Source of the DNA: Oscillospiraceae bacterium
GTDB taxonomy: Bacteria > Bacillota > Clostridia > Oscillospirales > CAG-272
DNA: 64,000 nt
NCBI GenBank assembly: GCA_015063535.1
Contig: SVTY01000004.1
Coordinates: 62,001 to 126,000 of the forward strand
Direction: 5' to 3'
Shown one piece after another: positions 42,658 to 50,937 of the stretch (positions within the stretch are counted from its first letter, which is position 1; each line of letters starts with the position of its first letter). The notes beneath the pieces were generated by a model. The model was not told where the DNA came from. It saw only the letters and a program-made list of their open reading frames with translations, and did not search any database. The position numbers and the translations under genes are program-made.

Positions 42658-43344
42658 CTAACTTAAGATCTCCTCAATCAACCTCTGCGACTGCACGGCG
42701 GCACGGCGGCACAGCTCGGGATAGTCCATGCTTCCCGCCTTGTCATCCGCATTGTCCGAGATACAGCGGACAACAACAAAGGGGATCTGATTTACATAGC
42801 AGACATGACCGACAGCGGCGCCCTCCATTTCGCAGGCGACGGCATCAAAGGTCTCGTGAATATATTGCTTTTTTTGCGGATCGGCGATAAATTGATCGCC
42901 CGAGGCGATCACTCCTTGCACACAGGTCACGCCCAACTGCACAGCGGCACGGCAGACAAGATCGCAAAGCGCCTTATCGGCGGGGAGCTGAACGATATTG
43001 ATCCCCGAGATCAGTCCCACAGGGTCGCCCAAGGGAGAGGTGTCCATATCATGCTCCACCACGGCGGTGGATACGGCAACATTTAACAATCCCAATTCTT
43101 CGCAAAGGGTTCCCGCTACACCCGTGTTGATGATGCGTCCCACGCCGTAGCGCAGGATCATGGTCTGTGCGCAGAGGGCGGCAAAGACCTTTCCGATTCC
43201 GCATTGCGCCACGACGACCTCCTGCTTGCCGATATAGCCTCTGACAAATTCCACTCCGCTGACCGTTTCACAGATTGGCTCCTTGACCATTGCCTTCAGC
43301 GCATCGGTTTCGATCTGCATAGCACCGATAATTCCTGTAATCAT
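42658..43344 (-). CDS. mtnN: 5'-methylthioadenosine/S-adenosylhomocysteine nucleosidase
   Basis: The start is ATG 43344 behind AAAGGAGAGAAGCT (228 residues). The enzyme cleaves MTA and SAH to adenine plus thioribose products, serving methyl-cycle salvage. Motifs are GIIGAMQIETDALK, GIGKVFAALCAQTMI, NTGVAGTL, VACEMEGAAVGHVC and RCISDNADDKAG, the last containing the catalytic Asp. It lies 13 bases downstream of the ABC-F gene, likely co-transcribed. Confidence 0.95.
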   Translation of the reverse strand: MITGIIGAMQIETDALKAMVKEPICETVSGVEFVRGYIGKQEVVVAQCGIGKVFAALCAQTMILRYGVGRIINTGVAGTLCEELGLLNVAVSTAVVEHDMDTSPLGDPVGLISGINIVQLPADKALCDLVCRAAVQLGVTCVQGVIASGDQFIADPQKKQYIHETFDAVACEMEGAAVGHVCYVNQIPFVVVRCISDNADDKAGSMDYPELCRRAAVQSQRLIEEILS

Positions 43345-43357
43345 AGCTTCTCTCCTT

Positions 43358-45277
43358 TTATATTTCCTCATATAGCTCTAATAAACGCTCCTCTATGGCG
43401 TTTTTTCGGGTATCCAGCTCCGCCAAACGCACATAATCGGTGGCGGCATCTCCCACCATTTCCGTCTCAATGGCTTCCAATTCGTCCTCCAATTTTGCTG
43501 CCTCTGCCCGAAGCCGCTCCAAGCGGTTTCGTTGCTTGCGTGCCTCTGCCTGCTCCTGCTTGCTTTTCAGATATTGCTCCTTTTGAGATGAGGCTGTGGC
43601 AGGGACGGCTTCTGCTTCTGCCGTGACGGCGACACTTTGCCGTTGCCGTTCCCGACATAGCTCCTCATAGCCCTTACCCGCTTTTCCCACACGGATATCC
43701 GATATGCCACAGGAGGTGAAGTCCAGCAGGCGGGTCGCCAGCTTGTCGATAAAATATCGGTCGTGGGAGACTGCAATGACGGTTCCGTCAAACGCCGAAA
43801 GAGCCTCCTCCAATGCCTCCCGTGAGTCGATATCCAAGTGGTTGGTCGGCTCGTCCAGTACCAATAAATTCATATCGGACAGGATCAGCTTGGAAAGCGT
43901 CAGCCTTGCCCGTTCGCCGCCGCTCAGCTCTCCCACCGATTTGTACACATCCTCACCGAAAAAGCGGAACCGTGCCAAGGTGCTTCGGATCTCCAGCTCG
44001 GTCAGCAACGGATAGGCGTGCCAAAGCTCCTCCAAAACGGTGTTTTCAAGGGTCAGATTCTGGTTTTCCTGGTCGTAGTAGCCCACCGTCACGTTGTAAC
44101 CCGCTTCAATATATCCGTAAGAGGGGCTCAGCCTTCCCAACAACAGCTTCAATAGGGTGGATTTTCCGCATCCGTTGGGACCTGTCAGAAACAGCCGATC
44201 GCCTCGTTTTACCAAAAACGAAAGCCCCGAAAACAGCGGCTTGTCGGTATACCCGAAGCGGACATCCTTCACGGTCAGCACATCGTTTCCGCTGGTAATG
44301 GAGGAGGAAAACCGAATGCTGATGGGACGGAGCGCCTCCTTGGGGCGTTCCAGCTTCACCATTTTATCCAGCATCTTCTGTCGGCTTTCTGCGGCAATGA
44401 TGTTCTTCTCCCGATTCCATGCCCGCTGTTGAGCGATATATGCCTCCTGTCGGGCGATCTCCCTCTGCTGATTTTTATAATGCCGCTCCTCGATCTCCCG
44501 ATCGATCCGCCTTTGCTCCATGCTTTGGGTGTATCCGCCCCGATAGAGCTTGCCCCGTCGAAATTCGATGCAAAGGGTCTTGTTGGTGATGCGGTCAAGA
44601 AAATATCGGTCGTGGGAGATGACCAGCACGCACTTTTTATAGGAAGCCAAAAAGCTCTCCAGCCAAAGCAGCGTCTCCATATCCAAATGGTTGGTCGGCT
44701 CGTCCAGCATCAGAATATCGGGCTCCCGACAAAGCTCTCGGGAAAGCGCCAAACGGGTTCGCTGTCCGCCGCTCAGAGAAGAGAAGGGACGGAGTTGAGC
44801 TTCCTCGTCAAAGCCCATTCGCTTCAGTGTCGATGCGCAACGGCTCCGAAATTCCAAGCCGCCCCGCTCAATAAATGCTTCATTCAAGGCGGTAAATTCC
44901 GCCGCACAGGAGCTTTTTTGATCGGCAGCTTCGGCAAGCTCGGCCTCCAAAGCCTTCAGTCTTTCTTCCATTGCCAAAAGCTCGGGAAAGGCACGGAGCA
45001 TGATCTCCAAGGCGGTCGCCTCTCCGTCCTCCCCGTCCAAATGGCGCAGGGCATCATCCTGTCGAAGAATGCCGACCGTCTTGTTTTTTGAAATATAAAC
45101 GGCACCGCTGTCGGGCTCCTGTTCGCCGAGGATCATCCGAAACAGTGTGGATTTTCCGCATCCGTTGGCGCCGATGATCCCCAACCGATCTCCCTCATCC
45201 AGCGAAAAGGTCACATCCTCCAACAGAGGCTTGCTTCCGAAGGAAAGGGAAAGGTGATCTACAGTTAAACAAATCAT
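43358..45277 (-). CDS. ABC-F type ATPase (ribosome-associated, Uup/YdiF-like)
   Basis: The 639-residue protein has two ABC cassettes and no membrane helices: Walker A GANGCGKSTLF and GPNGCGKSTLL, signatures LSGGQRTRLAL and LSGGERARLTL, and Walker B DILMLDEPTNHLD and NLLVLDEPTNHLD. The linker is Arg/Gln-rich (RREIARQEAY-like). A C-terminal coiled coil (RKQRNRLERLRAEAAKLEDE) resembles the Uup-type end. Members relieve ribosome stalling or give antibiotic protection; this one cannot be assigned to a resistance class by eye. Confidence 0.93.
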   Translation of the reverse strand: MICLTVDHLSLSFGSKPLLEDVTFSLDEGDRLGIIGANGCGKSTLFRMILGEQEPDSGAVYISKNKTVGILRQDDALRHLDGEDGEATALEIMLRAFPELLAMEERLKALEAELAEAADQKSSCAAEFTALNEAFIERGGLEFRSRCASTLKRMGFDEEAQLRPFSSLSGGQRTRLALSRELCREPDILMLDEPTNHLDMETLLWLESFLASYKKCVLVISHDRYFLDRITNKTLCIEFRRGKLYRGGYTQSMEQRRIDREIEERHYKNQQREIARQEAYIAQQRAWNREKNIIAAESRQKMLDKMVKLERPKEALRPISIRFSSSITSGNDVLTVKDVRFGYTDKPLFSGLSFLVKRGDRLFLTGPNGCGKSTLLKLLLGRLSPSYGYIEAGYNVTVGYYDQENQNLTLENTVLEELWHAYPLLTELEIRSTLARFRFFGEDVYKSVGELSGGERARLTLSKLILSDMNLLVLDEPTNHLDIDSREALEEALSAFDGTVIAVSHDRYFIDKLATRLLDFTSCGISDIRVGKAGKGYEELCRERQRQSVAVTAEAEAVPATASSQKEQYLKSKQEQAEARKQRNRLERLRAEAAKLEDELEAIETEMVGDAATDYVRLAELDTRKNAIEERLLELYEEI

Positions 45278-45290
45278 ACCGATATCCTTA

Positions 45291-45893
45291 TTATAGCTTG
45301 ATCTTTACTTCTCGGGCAACGCCCAAAATGCGAGCCTCTCCCGATTCAAAATCGTCGGTGCTCAGACGGATCGGCTCATAGTCCTCATTTTCGGGAAACA
45401 GGTAAATGGCTTTTCCCGTGCGTCGAAAGCGCTTTACCGTTGCGCTGTCTCCGCCCACAAGACACGCCACGATCTCGCCGTCCTCCGCATACTGCTGCTT
45501 GTGAAAGAGAACCAAGGAGCCGTTTACCATACCGATGTTCTTCATGCTGTCGCCGCAGACCTTCAGATAGAAATATTCCTCCTCATTATCCACCTCGGCT
45601 TGCTCATAGCCCAACAGCGTTTCATTGGTAATGATGGGCGAGCCTGCACGGATCTCTCCGATGATGGGGAGCTTTTTCTTTGCCTTGGGGGCGGCTCTGT
45701 CGCCCACGCCCAACAGATCGTCCAGCGATATATCGAAATAGGCGGCGATCTTTCTCAGCTTTTCGGTTTTCGGGACCGAGCGACCGTTTTTCCAGTCGGT
45801 AAAGGTACTGGCGGGGATCCCTGTGGATTTTGCCACCCGATACACGGTGGTCTGTCTCTCTTTGAGTAATTGTTCGAAAATTTGAAAGCTCAT
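45291..45893 (-). CDS. XRE-S24 autocleaving repressor (LexA/CI-like)
   Basis: The 200-residue protein has an N-terminal HTH (RVAKSTGIPASTFTDWKNGR, about 19-38) and a C-terminal S24 peptidase domain. The self-cleavage site Ala83-Gly84 (GEIRAGSPI), Ser116 (GDSMKN) and Lys154 (ATVKRF) are all present, so it should cleave when activated by RecA filaments. A DNA-damage-responsive repressor is expected. Tandem operator-like sites lie just upstream, one inside a divergent promoter. Whether it is the genome's SOS regulator or a remnant of a mobile element is open. Confidence 0.88.
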   Translation of the reverse strand: MSFQIFEQLLKERQTTVYRVAKSTGIPASTFTDWKNGRSVPKTEKLRKIAAYFDISLDDLLGVGDRAAPKAKKKLPIIGEIRAGSPIITNETLLGYEQAEVDNEEEYFYLKVCGDSMKNIGMVNGSLVLFHKQQYAEDGEIVACLVGGDSATVKRFRRTGKAIYLFPENEDYEPIRLSTDDFESGEARILGVAREVKIKL

Positions 45894-45925
45894 GAGATAC
45901 CTCCTTGTGAAATACGACGAATATT

Positions 45926-45974
45926 TCGAAAATCCGAAATAATACTTGACAACAGTTCGGAAATCCGATATAAT
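45926..45974 (+). promoter_or_regulatory. Divergent consensus promoter overlapped by tandem repressor operators
   Basis: The promoter is TTGACA (45946-45951), 17 bases, TATAAT (45969-45974). Its spacer holds the near-palindrome TCGGAAATCCGA (45957-45968). A second copy, TCGAAAATCCGA (11 of 12 bases the same), lies at 45926-45937, 31 bases away or about three helical turns. This suits cooperative binding of the adjacent S24 repressor, silencing the plus-strand genes and itself. Confidence 0.78.
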
Positions 45975-46088
45975 AATAGCATAGTATTATTATATCTCAA
46001 AATTCTCGATTTGTCAAGGAATTTCGCAGAATTTATCAAAAGTGCGGCAAAGGGGAAGGGAGAGAGAGGGAGGTGAGAAGGAAAACGG

Positions 46089-46232
46089 ATGTGTGAGCTT
46101 TGCCAAAAAATACGCTGTCCTGCGGCGTGTCCGGGCTATGAGCCGTCGAAGCGGAGCCGTGGGAGGTCGCCGAGACGTAGCATCTGCCGATATAGACGAT
46201 GGCGGACGATAGACCGAACCAAAGAAAAATAA
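46089..46232 (+). CDS. Cys-rich micro-protein downstream of the repressed promoter
   Basis: A 47-residue ORF too short for the track: MCELCQKIRCPAACPGYEP followed by an Arg/Ser-rich tail. The two CxxC-type pairs resemble small zinc-knuckle peptides (MCE-x-C...C-x-x-x-C) seen in Clostridia and their mobile elements. GGGAGGTGAGAAGG lies 8 to 20 bases upstream. It is the first gene after the operator-controlled promoter. The basic tail is unlike the known short forms and might reflect a frameshift or a nucleic-acid-binding tail. Confidence 0.45.
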   Translation: MCELCQKIRCPAACPGYEPSKRSRGRSPRRSICRYRRWRTIDRTKEK

Positions 46233-46303
46233 GGAATGAAACGATACAGGAGACGATTCGAAGGAATCGGATCAAAGAAAGGGATACGCAAAGGAGGTGT
46301 GCT

Positions 46304-46711
46304 ATGCAAAAGGAATCGGTTTCTGAGACGGAAATCCGAATGATGGACAACTATTTAAAGGGATATTGCCTCAACCGCAGACTGTTGCGGCTGAATCGGT
46401 ATGAGCAAGAATATTTCGGTTGGCAAGCCACAGAGGAGGATCTTCCGGGGGAGGAGCCGCTGGCACGGGCGAGGATGTTTGAGATTCGTCATTTTATTAC
46501 GGACATGAACAACAGCACGGAAAAGCTATTGCTTTACTATCACTACATACGGGGCGAATCGGTGGAACGGTGCGGGGAGCTGTTGAATATTTCAAGGGCG
46601 GGGGCATACCGCCTCAAAAAGCGGGCGATCACCGCCGCCGTGCGGCACGCCAAGGAAAGCGAACGCCGAGTGCCGACAGAAGGGTCACAAAGCACCGAGG
46701 AAAGTGCATAA
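46304..46711 (+). CDS. Sigma-region-4/RinA-like transcription activator
   Basis: ATG 46304 follows AAGGAGGTGTGCT, giving 135 residues; the track's upstream start at 46199 lacks this. The C-terminal half is a sigma-4-like HTH (STEKLLLYYHYIRGESVERC...LNISRAGAYRLKKRAI). Such proteins (ArpU/RinA-like) activate late genes in phages and mobile elements. It lies in the same direction as the Cys-rich peptide and is probably under the S24 repressor. No further phage genes follow, so this may be a remnant module. Confidence 0.72.
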   Translation: MQKESVSETEIRMMDNYLKGYCLNRRLLRLNRYEQEYFGWQATEEDLPGEEPLARARMFEIRHFITDMNNSTEKLLLYYHYIRGESVERCGELLNISRAGAYRLKKRAITAAVRHAKESERRVPTEGSQSTEESA

Positions 46712-46722
46712 ACGTACAAAAG

Positions 46723-46772
46723 ATAAAAAGCCCGCCACAGAGCGGTAGAGCCGAGTGGCGGGGAGCTTTATT
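46723..46772. terminator. Bidirectional terminator between the RinA-like and XRE genes
   Basis: CCCGCCAC (46731-46738) pairs with GTGGCGGG (46755-46762) around a 16-base loop. The minus-strand side runs into CTTTTTATC and the plus-strand side into CTTTATT. It overlaps the stop of the minus-strand XRE gene. Confidence 0.82.
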
Positions 46773-47022
46773 GCATTTCAAGTGTTCCCAACAGCTCTTG
46801 GGGCTGTTGGTTCAGAACCTGACACAAGTACAGCAATTCAATATCGGTGATAAAGCGTTGCCCCGATTCCATACGCTGCACGGCGTTCTTATCCACATCC
46901 AAGCCTGCCAGCTGGAGACGGTCGGCAAGCTCCCGTTGGGAGATCTTCAGTTCGGTGCGGAATTGTTTGAGCTTGACACCGCAAATATTGTTTCGTCCGC
47001 TTGGGGTTTTGTTGATAAACAT
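46768..47022 (-). CDS. XRE-family HTH regulator
   Basis: ATG 47022 lies 7 bases after GGAGG, giving 84 residues; the track's longer version is promoter DNA. The HTH reads LKQFRTELKISQRELADRLQ...VDKNAVQRMESGQRFITDIE, a Cro/CI-type domain. It is divergent from the zinc-ribbon/LRR gene and shares a promoter region containing two TGACA-type inverted sites, so it probably regulates that gene and itself. Confidence 0.85.
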   Translation of the reverse strand: MFINKTPSGRNNICGVKLKQFRTELKISQRELADRLQLAGLDVDKNAVQRMESGQRFITDIELLYLCQVLNQQPQELLGTLEMQ

Positions 47023-47041
47023 GTTGATTCCTCCGATTTTT

Positions 47042-47113
47042 TGACATTCGGTGCTTGACAATGATATCATTATATAGTATAATATATCCATATATGACAC
47101 TCAGTAAATGTCA
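47042..47113 (+). promoter_or_regulatory. LRR-gene promoter flanked by two inverted operator copies
   Basis: The promoter is TTGACA (47055-47060), 17 bases, TATAAT (47078-47083). TGACACTCAGTAAATGTCA (47095-47113) has TGACA/TGTCA arms. Its reverse complement matches TGACATTCGGTGCTTGACA (47042-47060) at 14 of 19 positions. The two sites are centred 53 bases apart, about five helical turns, one over the -35 and one just past the start. ATGATATCAT in the spacer is a further palindrome. Confidence 0.68.
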
Positions 47114-47147
47114 AAAATCAATTTAAGAAACAAGTGAGGTAATAAAA

Positions 47148-49850
47148 ATGAACTTTTGCCCGAACTGCGGTCAACCCATGCAAGGACGGTTTTGTCACAA
47201 CTGCGGCTTTGACAGTGAAAAAGAGAAGAAAAAAATGACCCTTCCCGAGCCAATACTTCGAATTTGGAAAAAGGTTAAGGCAAACTGGAAGGACTATGTT
47301 ACGATTGCCGTTACATGTGTGGCACTCCTTGCTTTTATAATTGCTTTGATCGTTGTTATTTCCAATAAATTCCGTTACAGGGTAGTAAAACAAATTACCT
47401 TCGATATGCAGAAGGAACAAGTGGAGGAGCTTTTGGGTGAGCCAGACGATATCTCCTCAGAGGAGGATACATGGTATTATTACGAAAAGAAATTCAACAA
47501 AAAATTTCAAAAGGCGGAGGCTCTGCTGAATTCCGAAAACGAATCCGATTGGGAAAAGGGATTGGTTTTGTACGATGAACTGATGACCAAATATGAATCC
47601 GAAGATTCTTTTGCCTGTATCATGGTTCGCTTCGGAACCGATGGCGTGATCGAGGTAATGCTGGACAAGGAGCATCATTATGTGGTGGATGAGGATTATT
47701 CCACCGAAGCAAAGGTATTGAAAAAAACCGAGCTGATGCTGGAATCCATTGAGTATAAGATACAGGTTGCCGCCGACGGAACCGAGCAGGGAACCCTTGC
47801 CACGAGTACAAGTAAGCTTGGCTACACGGCACGTTTTAAGGGTGGCAGCTATAGGATGAATTATACCCGTAATCCGAAATTTGAGCCGGATGAGAGTTAT
47901 ACCAATGTCACCGTGACATGGGAGGATGAGTGGAAAGAATATACTGCGACCAAATCGGCGACGGCAATATGTGATTATACGATAGAATCCGGCACGCTGG
48001 TTTCTTGGAAAAATCCACAGGGGGAGATCGTGATTCCCAACAAGGTTATACGGATCGGTGCAGAGGTATTTGAAAACTGTACGGAGATCACTAAAATTGT
48101 GATACCGCCGACGGTAACGGATATTGACTCAACTGCTTTTTCTGGATGTACCGGTATTACCGAAGCTATTATCCCTACGACCGCTATTAAATGTATTCCG
48201 AAGGATAATTTAAAATCGGTTACAATTAACGGTGGGAAAACAATTGATGGGGGTGCATTTGACGATTGTGTAAAATTGACGAGCATTACGATACTCAACA
48301 GCGTGACGAAAATTGGCGGTTATGCCTTTGACGGTTGTACAGGCTTGACGAGTATCACAATACCCGACAGCGTGACGGAAATTGGCAATGGTGCATTTAG
48401 AGATTGTACGAGTTTGACGAGTATCACGATACCCGACGGCGTGACGGAAATTGGCTACAATGCCTTTAGCGGTTGTACGGGCTTGACGAGTATCACGATA
48501 CCCGCTGGCGTGACAAAAATTGGCGAGCGTGCATTTTACGGTTGTACGAGCTTGACGAGTATCACGATACCCGACAGCGTGACGGAAATTAACTGGAGTG
48601 TATTTAGCGGTTGTACGAGCTTGACTAGTATCACGATACCTGACAGCGTGACGGAAATTGGCGAGTATGCATTTAGCGATTGTAAGGGCTTGACGAGTAT
48701 TACGATACCCGACAGCGTGACGTCAATTGGCGGTGGTGCATTTAGCGGTTGTACGAGTATTGTTGAAGCAACTATGCCCACCTCTGCCATTTCATCTGTT
48801 CCGAAAGATAATTTAACCTCGGTTACGATTAACGGTGGGGCATCAATTGGCGGTTTTGCCTTTAGCGGTTGTACGGGCTTGACGAGTATCACGATACCCG
48901 ACAGCGTGACGTCAATTGGCGATAGTGCATTTAGCGGTTGTACGGGCTTGACGAGTATTACGATACCCGACAGCGTGACGGAAATTGGCGGTTTTGCCTT
49001 TGACGGTTGTACAGGCTTGACGAGTATAACAATTCCCGATAGTGTGACGGAAATTGGCAATGGTGCATTTAGAGATTGTACGAGTTTGACGAGTATCACG
49101 ATACCCGACGGCGTGACGGAAATTGGCTACAATGCCTTTAGCGGTTGTACGGGCTTGACGAGTATTACGATACCCGACAGTGTGACGAGTATTGGTTCTT
49201 CTGCGTTCGAGGGTTGTACAAATCTTGTCTTTAATACATACGATAAAGCAAAGTATTTGGGAAATGAAACCAACCCTTATTTTGTACTGGTGAAAGCAAC
49301 CGATACCTCCATTACATCATGTACCATTCCTTCGAATATGAAGGTTATTTATGGTTCTGCATTTGAAGGTTGCACGAAATTGACGAGTATCACGATACCC
49401 GACAGCGTGACGGAAATTGGCAATGAAGCATTTAAATCTTGTAGGGGCTTGACGAGCATAACAATTCCCGACAGCGTGACGGAAATTGGCGGTTCTGCAT
49501 TTGAAGGCTGTACGGGCTTGACGAGTATTACGATACCCGACAGCGTGACGGAAATTGGCGGTTCTGCATTTGAAGGATGTACGGGTTTGACGAGTATTAC
49601 GATACCCGACAGCGTGACGGAAATTCTCAATAATGACTTTAACAGTTGTACGAACTTGATGAGTATTACCATACCCGCTGGCGTGACAAGAATTGGAAGT
49701 TGGGCATTTTACCATTGTACGAGATTGACGAGTATTACCTTCCAAGGAACAAAGGCACAGTGGAATGCTGTTTTTAAGGAACAATATTGGGATTCCCGGA
49801 CAGGCAACTATACCGTTCACTGTACCGACGGCGACATAGCAAAATCATAA
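47148..49850 (+). CDS. Zinc-ribbon membrane protein with about 20 BspA-type leucine-rich repeats
   Basis: The 900-residue protein starts with a zinc ribbon (NFCPNCGQPMQGRFCHNCGF), then a membrane helix (about 48-70, VTCVALLAFIIALIVVISN) and an SmpA-like segment (VVKQITFDMQKEQVEELLGE). From about residue 300 it consists of LRR_5 units of 23 residues (GCTGLTSITIPDSVTEIGxxAF). There is no signal peptide, so the N-terminus is cytoplasmic and the repeats outside. Units are nearly identical at DNA level, and a block of about 190 bp is duplicated 672 bp apart (48.3 and 49.0 kb). It is a surface-contact protein, probably switched by the divergent XRE gene. Confidence 0.85.
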   Translation: MNFCPNCGQPMQGRFCHNCGFDSEKEKKKMTLPEPILRIWKKVKANWKDYVTIAVTCVALLAFIIALIVVISNKFRYRVVKQITFDMQKEQVEELLGEPDDISSEEDTWYYYEKKFNKKFQKAEALLNSENESDWEKGLVLYDELMTKYESEDSFACIMVRFGTDGVIEVMLDKEHHYVVDEDYSTEAKVLKKTELMLESIEYKIQVAADGTEQGTLATSTSKLGYTARFKGGSYRMNYTRNPKFEPDESYTNVTVTWEDEWKEYTATKSATAICDYTIESGTLVSWKNPQGEIVIPNKVIRIGAEVFENCTEITKIVIPPTVTDIDSTAFSGCTGITEAIIPTTAIKCIPKDNLKSVTINGGKTIDGGAFDDCVKLTSITILNSVTKIGGYAFDGCTGLTSITIPDSVTEIGNGAFRDCTSLTSITIPDGVTEIGYNAFSGCTGLTSITIPAGVTKIGERAFYGCTSLTSITIPDSVTEINWSVFSGCTSLTSITIPDSVTEIGEYAFSDCKGLTSITIPDSVTSIGGGAFSGCTSIVEATMPTSAISSVPKDNLTSVTINGGASIGGFAFSGCTGLTSITIPDSVTSIGDSAFSGCTGLTSITIPDSVTEIGGFAFDGCTGLTSITIPDSVTEIGNGAFRDCTSLTSITIPDGVTEIGYNAFSGCTGLTSITIPDSVTSIGSSAFEGCTNLVFNTYDKAKYLGNETNPYFVLVKATDTSITSCTIPSNMKVIYGSAFEGCTKLTSITIPDSVTEIGNEAFKSCRGLTSITIPDSVTEIGGSAFEGCTGLTSITIPDSVTEIGGSAFEGCTGLTSITIPDSVTEILNNDFNSCTNLMSITIPAGVTRIGSWAFYHCTRLTSITFQGTKAQWNAVFKEQYWDSRTGNYTVHCTDGDIAKS
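48250..49780 (+). repeat. Tandem 69-bp LRR repeat array within the surface gene
   Basis: Units of 69 bp share the core TTGACGAGTATCACGATACC and GACAGCGTGACGGAAATTGG, with two interruptions where degenerate units carry IPKDNL/VPKDNL segments. High DNA identity makes unequal crossing-over likely. Confidence 0.88.
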
Positions 49851-49865
49851 AATATTCCGCCCGAC

Positions 49866-50160
49866 ACATGCTTTTTTACGCAAATGAACGAAAAAAGCCT
49901 TCCCCAGCGGGGAGCATAGGTCGCAAGCGACCTTGTCGAATTTGCCGAAGGCAAATGTCGAGGGGACCACGAAGTGGGGGATGAGGAGAGCACCAAATGC
50001 AGGGTAGATTAAGGTGTTGGTATGCTTGTTTCTAAACAGAAAGATTCTTTCGAACTAAAATAAACGGTTCGATTCTGTATTTTCTTTTGTACCGCAGGCG
50101 ATCTCCTCATCCGCCTCACATCCGTTCGGCACCTTCCCCGCTGGGGAAGGCTTAGCATGT
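49866..50160. mobile_element. Palindromic non-coding element (MITE-like or paired repeat)
   Basis: About 295 bp with nested terminal inversions: ACATGC/GCATGT at the ends, a 19-bp perfect inverted repeat AAGCCTTCCCCAGCGGGGA (49895-49913)/its complement (50135-50153), and an 11-bp inner pair GGATGAGGAGA (49979-49989)/TCTCCTCATCC (50102-50112). Between these the left arm holds small hairpins (GGTCGC/GCGACC, AATTTGCC/GGCAAAT). No credible ORF is present. GCCTTCCCC-type arms with ATGAGG are familiar from gut Clostridia repeats (recalled). It could be a MITE or two head-to-head repeat copies. Confidence 0.65.
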
Positions 50161-50194
50161 AAGTGCGAACATAATCCTTTTTCGATAGACTGTA

Positions 50195-50225
50195 CCGCCC
50201 GACAAAATCGGGCGGATCTTTTATG
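50195..50225 (+). terminator. Hairpin terminator downstream of the repeat element
   Basis: CCGCCCGA (50195-50202) pairs with TCGGGCGG (50208-50215) around CAAAA, followed by ATCTTTTATG on the plus strand. It abuts the stop of the minus-strand amidase, so it separates the two. Confidence 0.75.
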
Positions 50226-50802
50226 TCAAGGTCATTCCCGTCGGGATCCTCTCGCCCCGCAAAAACGCTTGATAAGCGGCGTCGCCGAACCAGTCAAGGC
50301 GGGCGCCTTCGATGTGTAAAATCCGAAGGGAAGCGTAATTGTAGGTAGAGAGAGGGCGATCCAGTGCATCATCCGACTGGGCGCACACCAAAATATCGTT
50401 GTCGGTAAAGCCGCTGATGAGAAGCGTGTGATAGAAAACACCCTCCGCATTGGCAAGCTGAACCACATCCCCCCGTTCGATCTGCCGAGAGGTGCGGGCA
50501 TCGGTGGCGTAGGGCCCCACCTCTCCGTTGACCGCAACAAAATCGGGATTCCCCGTCAGAAAGCGAAACAGCTCATTGACCCCCGACCAAGCAGGCGCGC
50601 GGTCATCGGCAGAGCGGTAGTACCAGCCGAAGGTCGGCGTGTAATTCATCACGCCGCAGCCGGCAAAGAGACATTGAGAGACAAAATTGGTGCAGTTGCC
50701 CCCCTGTCCCGTAAAATCAATAAACAAGGGATTGCGGGAAAGCGCCCATGCTCTGGCGTATTCCACGGCTCGGTCACGGTTGTAGGGAATTTCGATCAAC
50801 AA
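50221..50802 (-). CDS. Putative cell wall amidase (amidase_6 / CHAP-like fold)
   Basis: The start is TTG 50802, 8 bases after GGAGG, giving 193 residues; the track's 428-aa version reads antisense through yhaO. Motifs NRDRAVEYARAWALSRNPLF and GQGGNCTNFVSQCLFAGCGV supply the catalytic Cys, with HTLLISGF and NDILVCAQ downstream, matching the 'putative amidase' domain found in Clostridia. No signal peptide is seen, so it may act inside the cell or be exported by another route. Confidence 0.78.
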   Translation of the reverse strand: MLIEIPYNRDRAVEYARAWALSRNPLFIDFTGQGGNCTNFVSQCLFAGCGVMNYTPTFGWYYRSADDRAPAWSGVNELFRFLTGNPDFVAVNGEVGPYATDARTSRQIERGDVVQLANAEGVFYHTLLISGFTDNDILVCAQSDDALDRPLSTYNYASLRILHIEGARLDWFGDAAYQAFLRGERIPTGMTLT

Positions 50803-50860
50803 AACGGGTTCCTCCTTGCAAGATTCGTATTCCAGTATATGCGAAAAATGCGTGCGGTGC

Positions 50861-50889
50861 TTGCGCTTTGCTCCGACTTGTGGTATAAT
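50861..50889 (+). promoter_or_regulatory. Promoter of the yhaO-yhaN pair
   Basis: TTGCGC (50861-50866), a 17-base spacer, TATAAT (50884-50889), 48 bases before the ATG at 50938. It lies within the leader of the divergent amidase. Confidence 0.72.
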
Positions 50890-50937
50890 AGACATAGAAC
50901 CGAAACAGTCGATCAAGAAAGAACGGAGGACGGAGCA

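Noticed and set aside
48250-49780. Possible CRISPR-like repeat array
   Set aside because: Units are in frame 69-bp LRR codons without unique spacers, and no cas genes are near.
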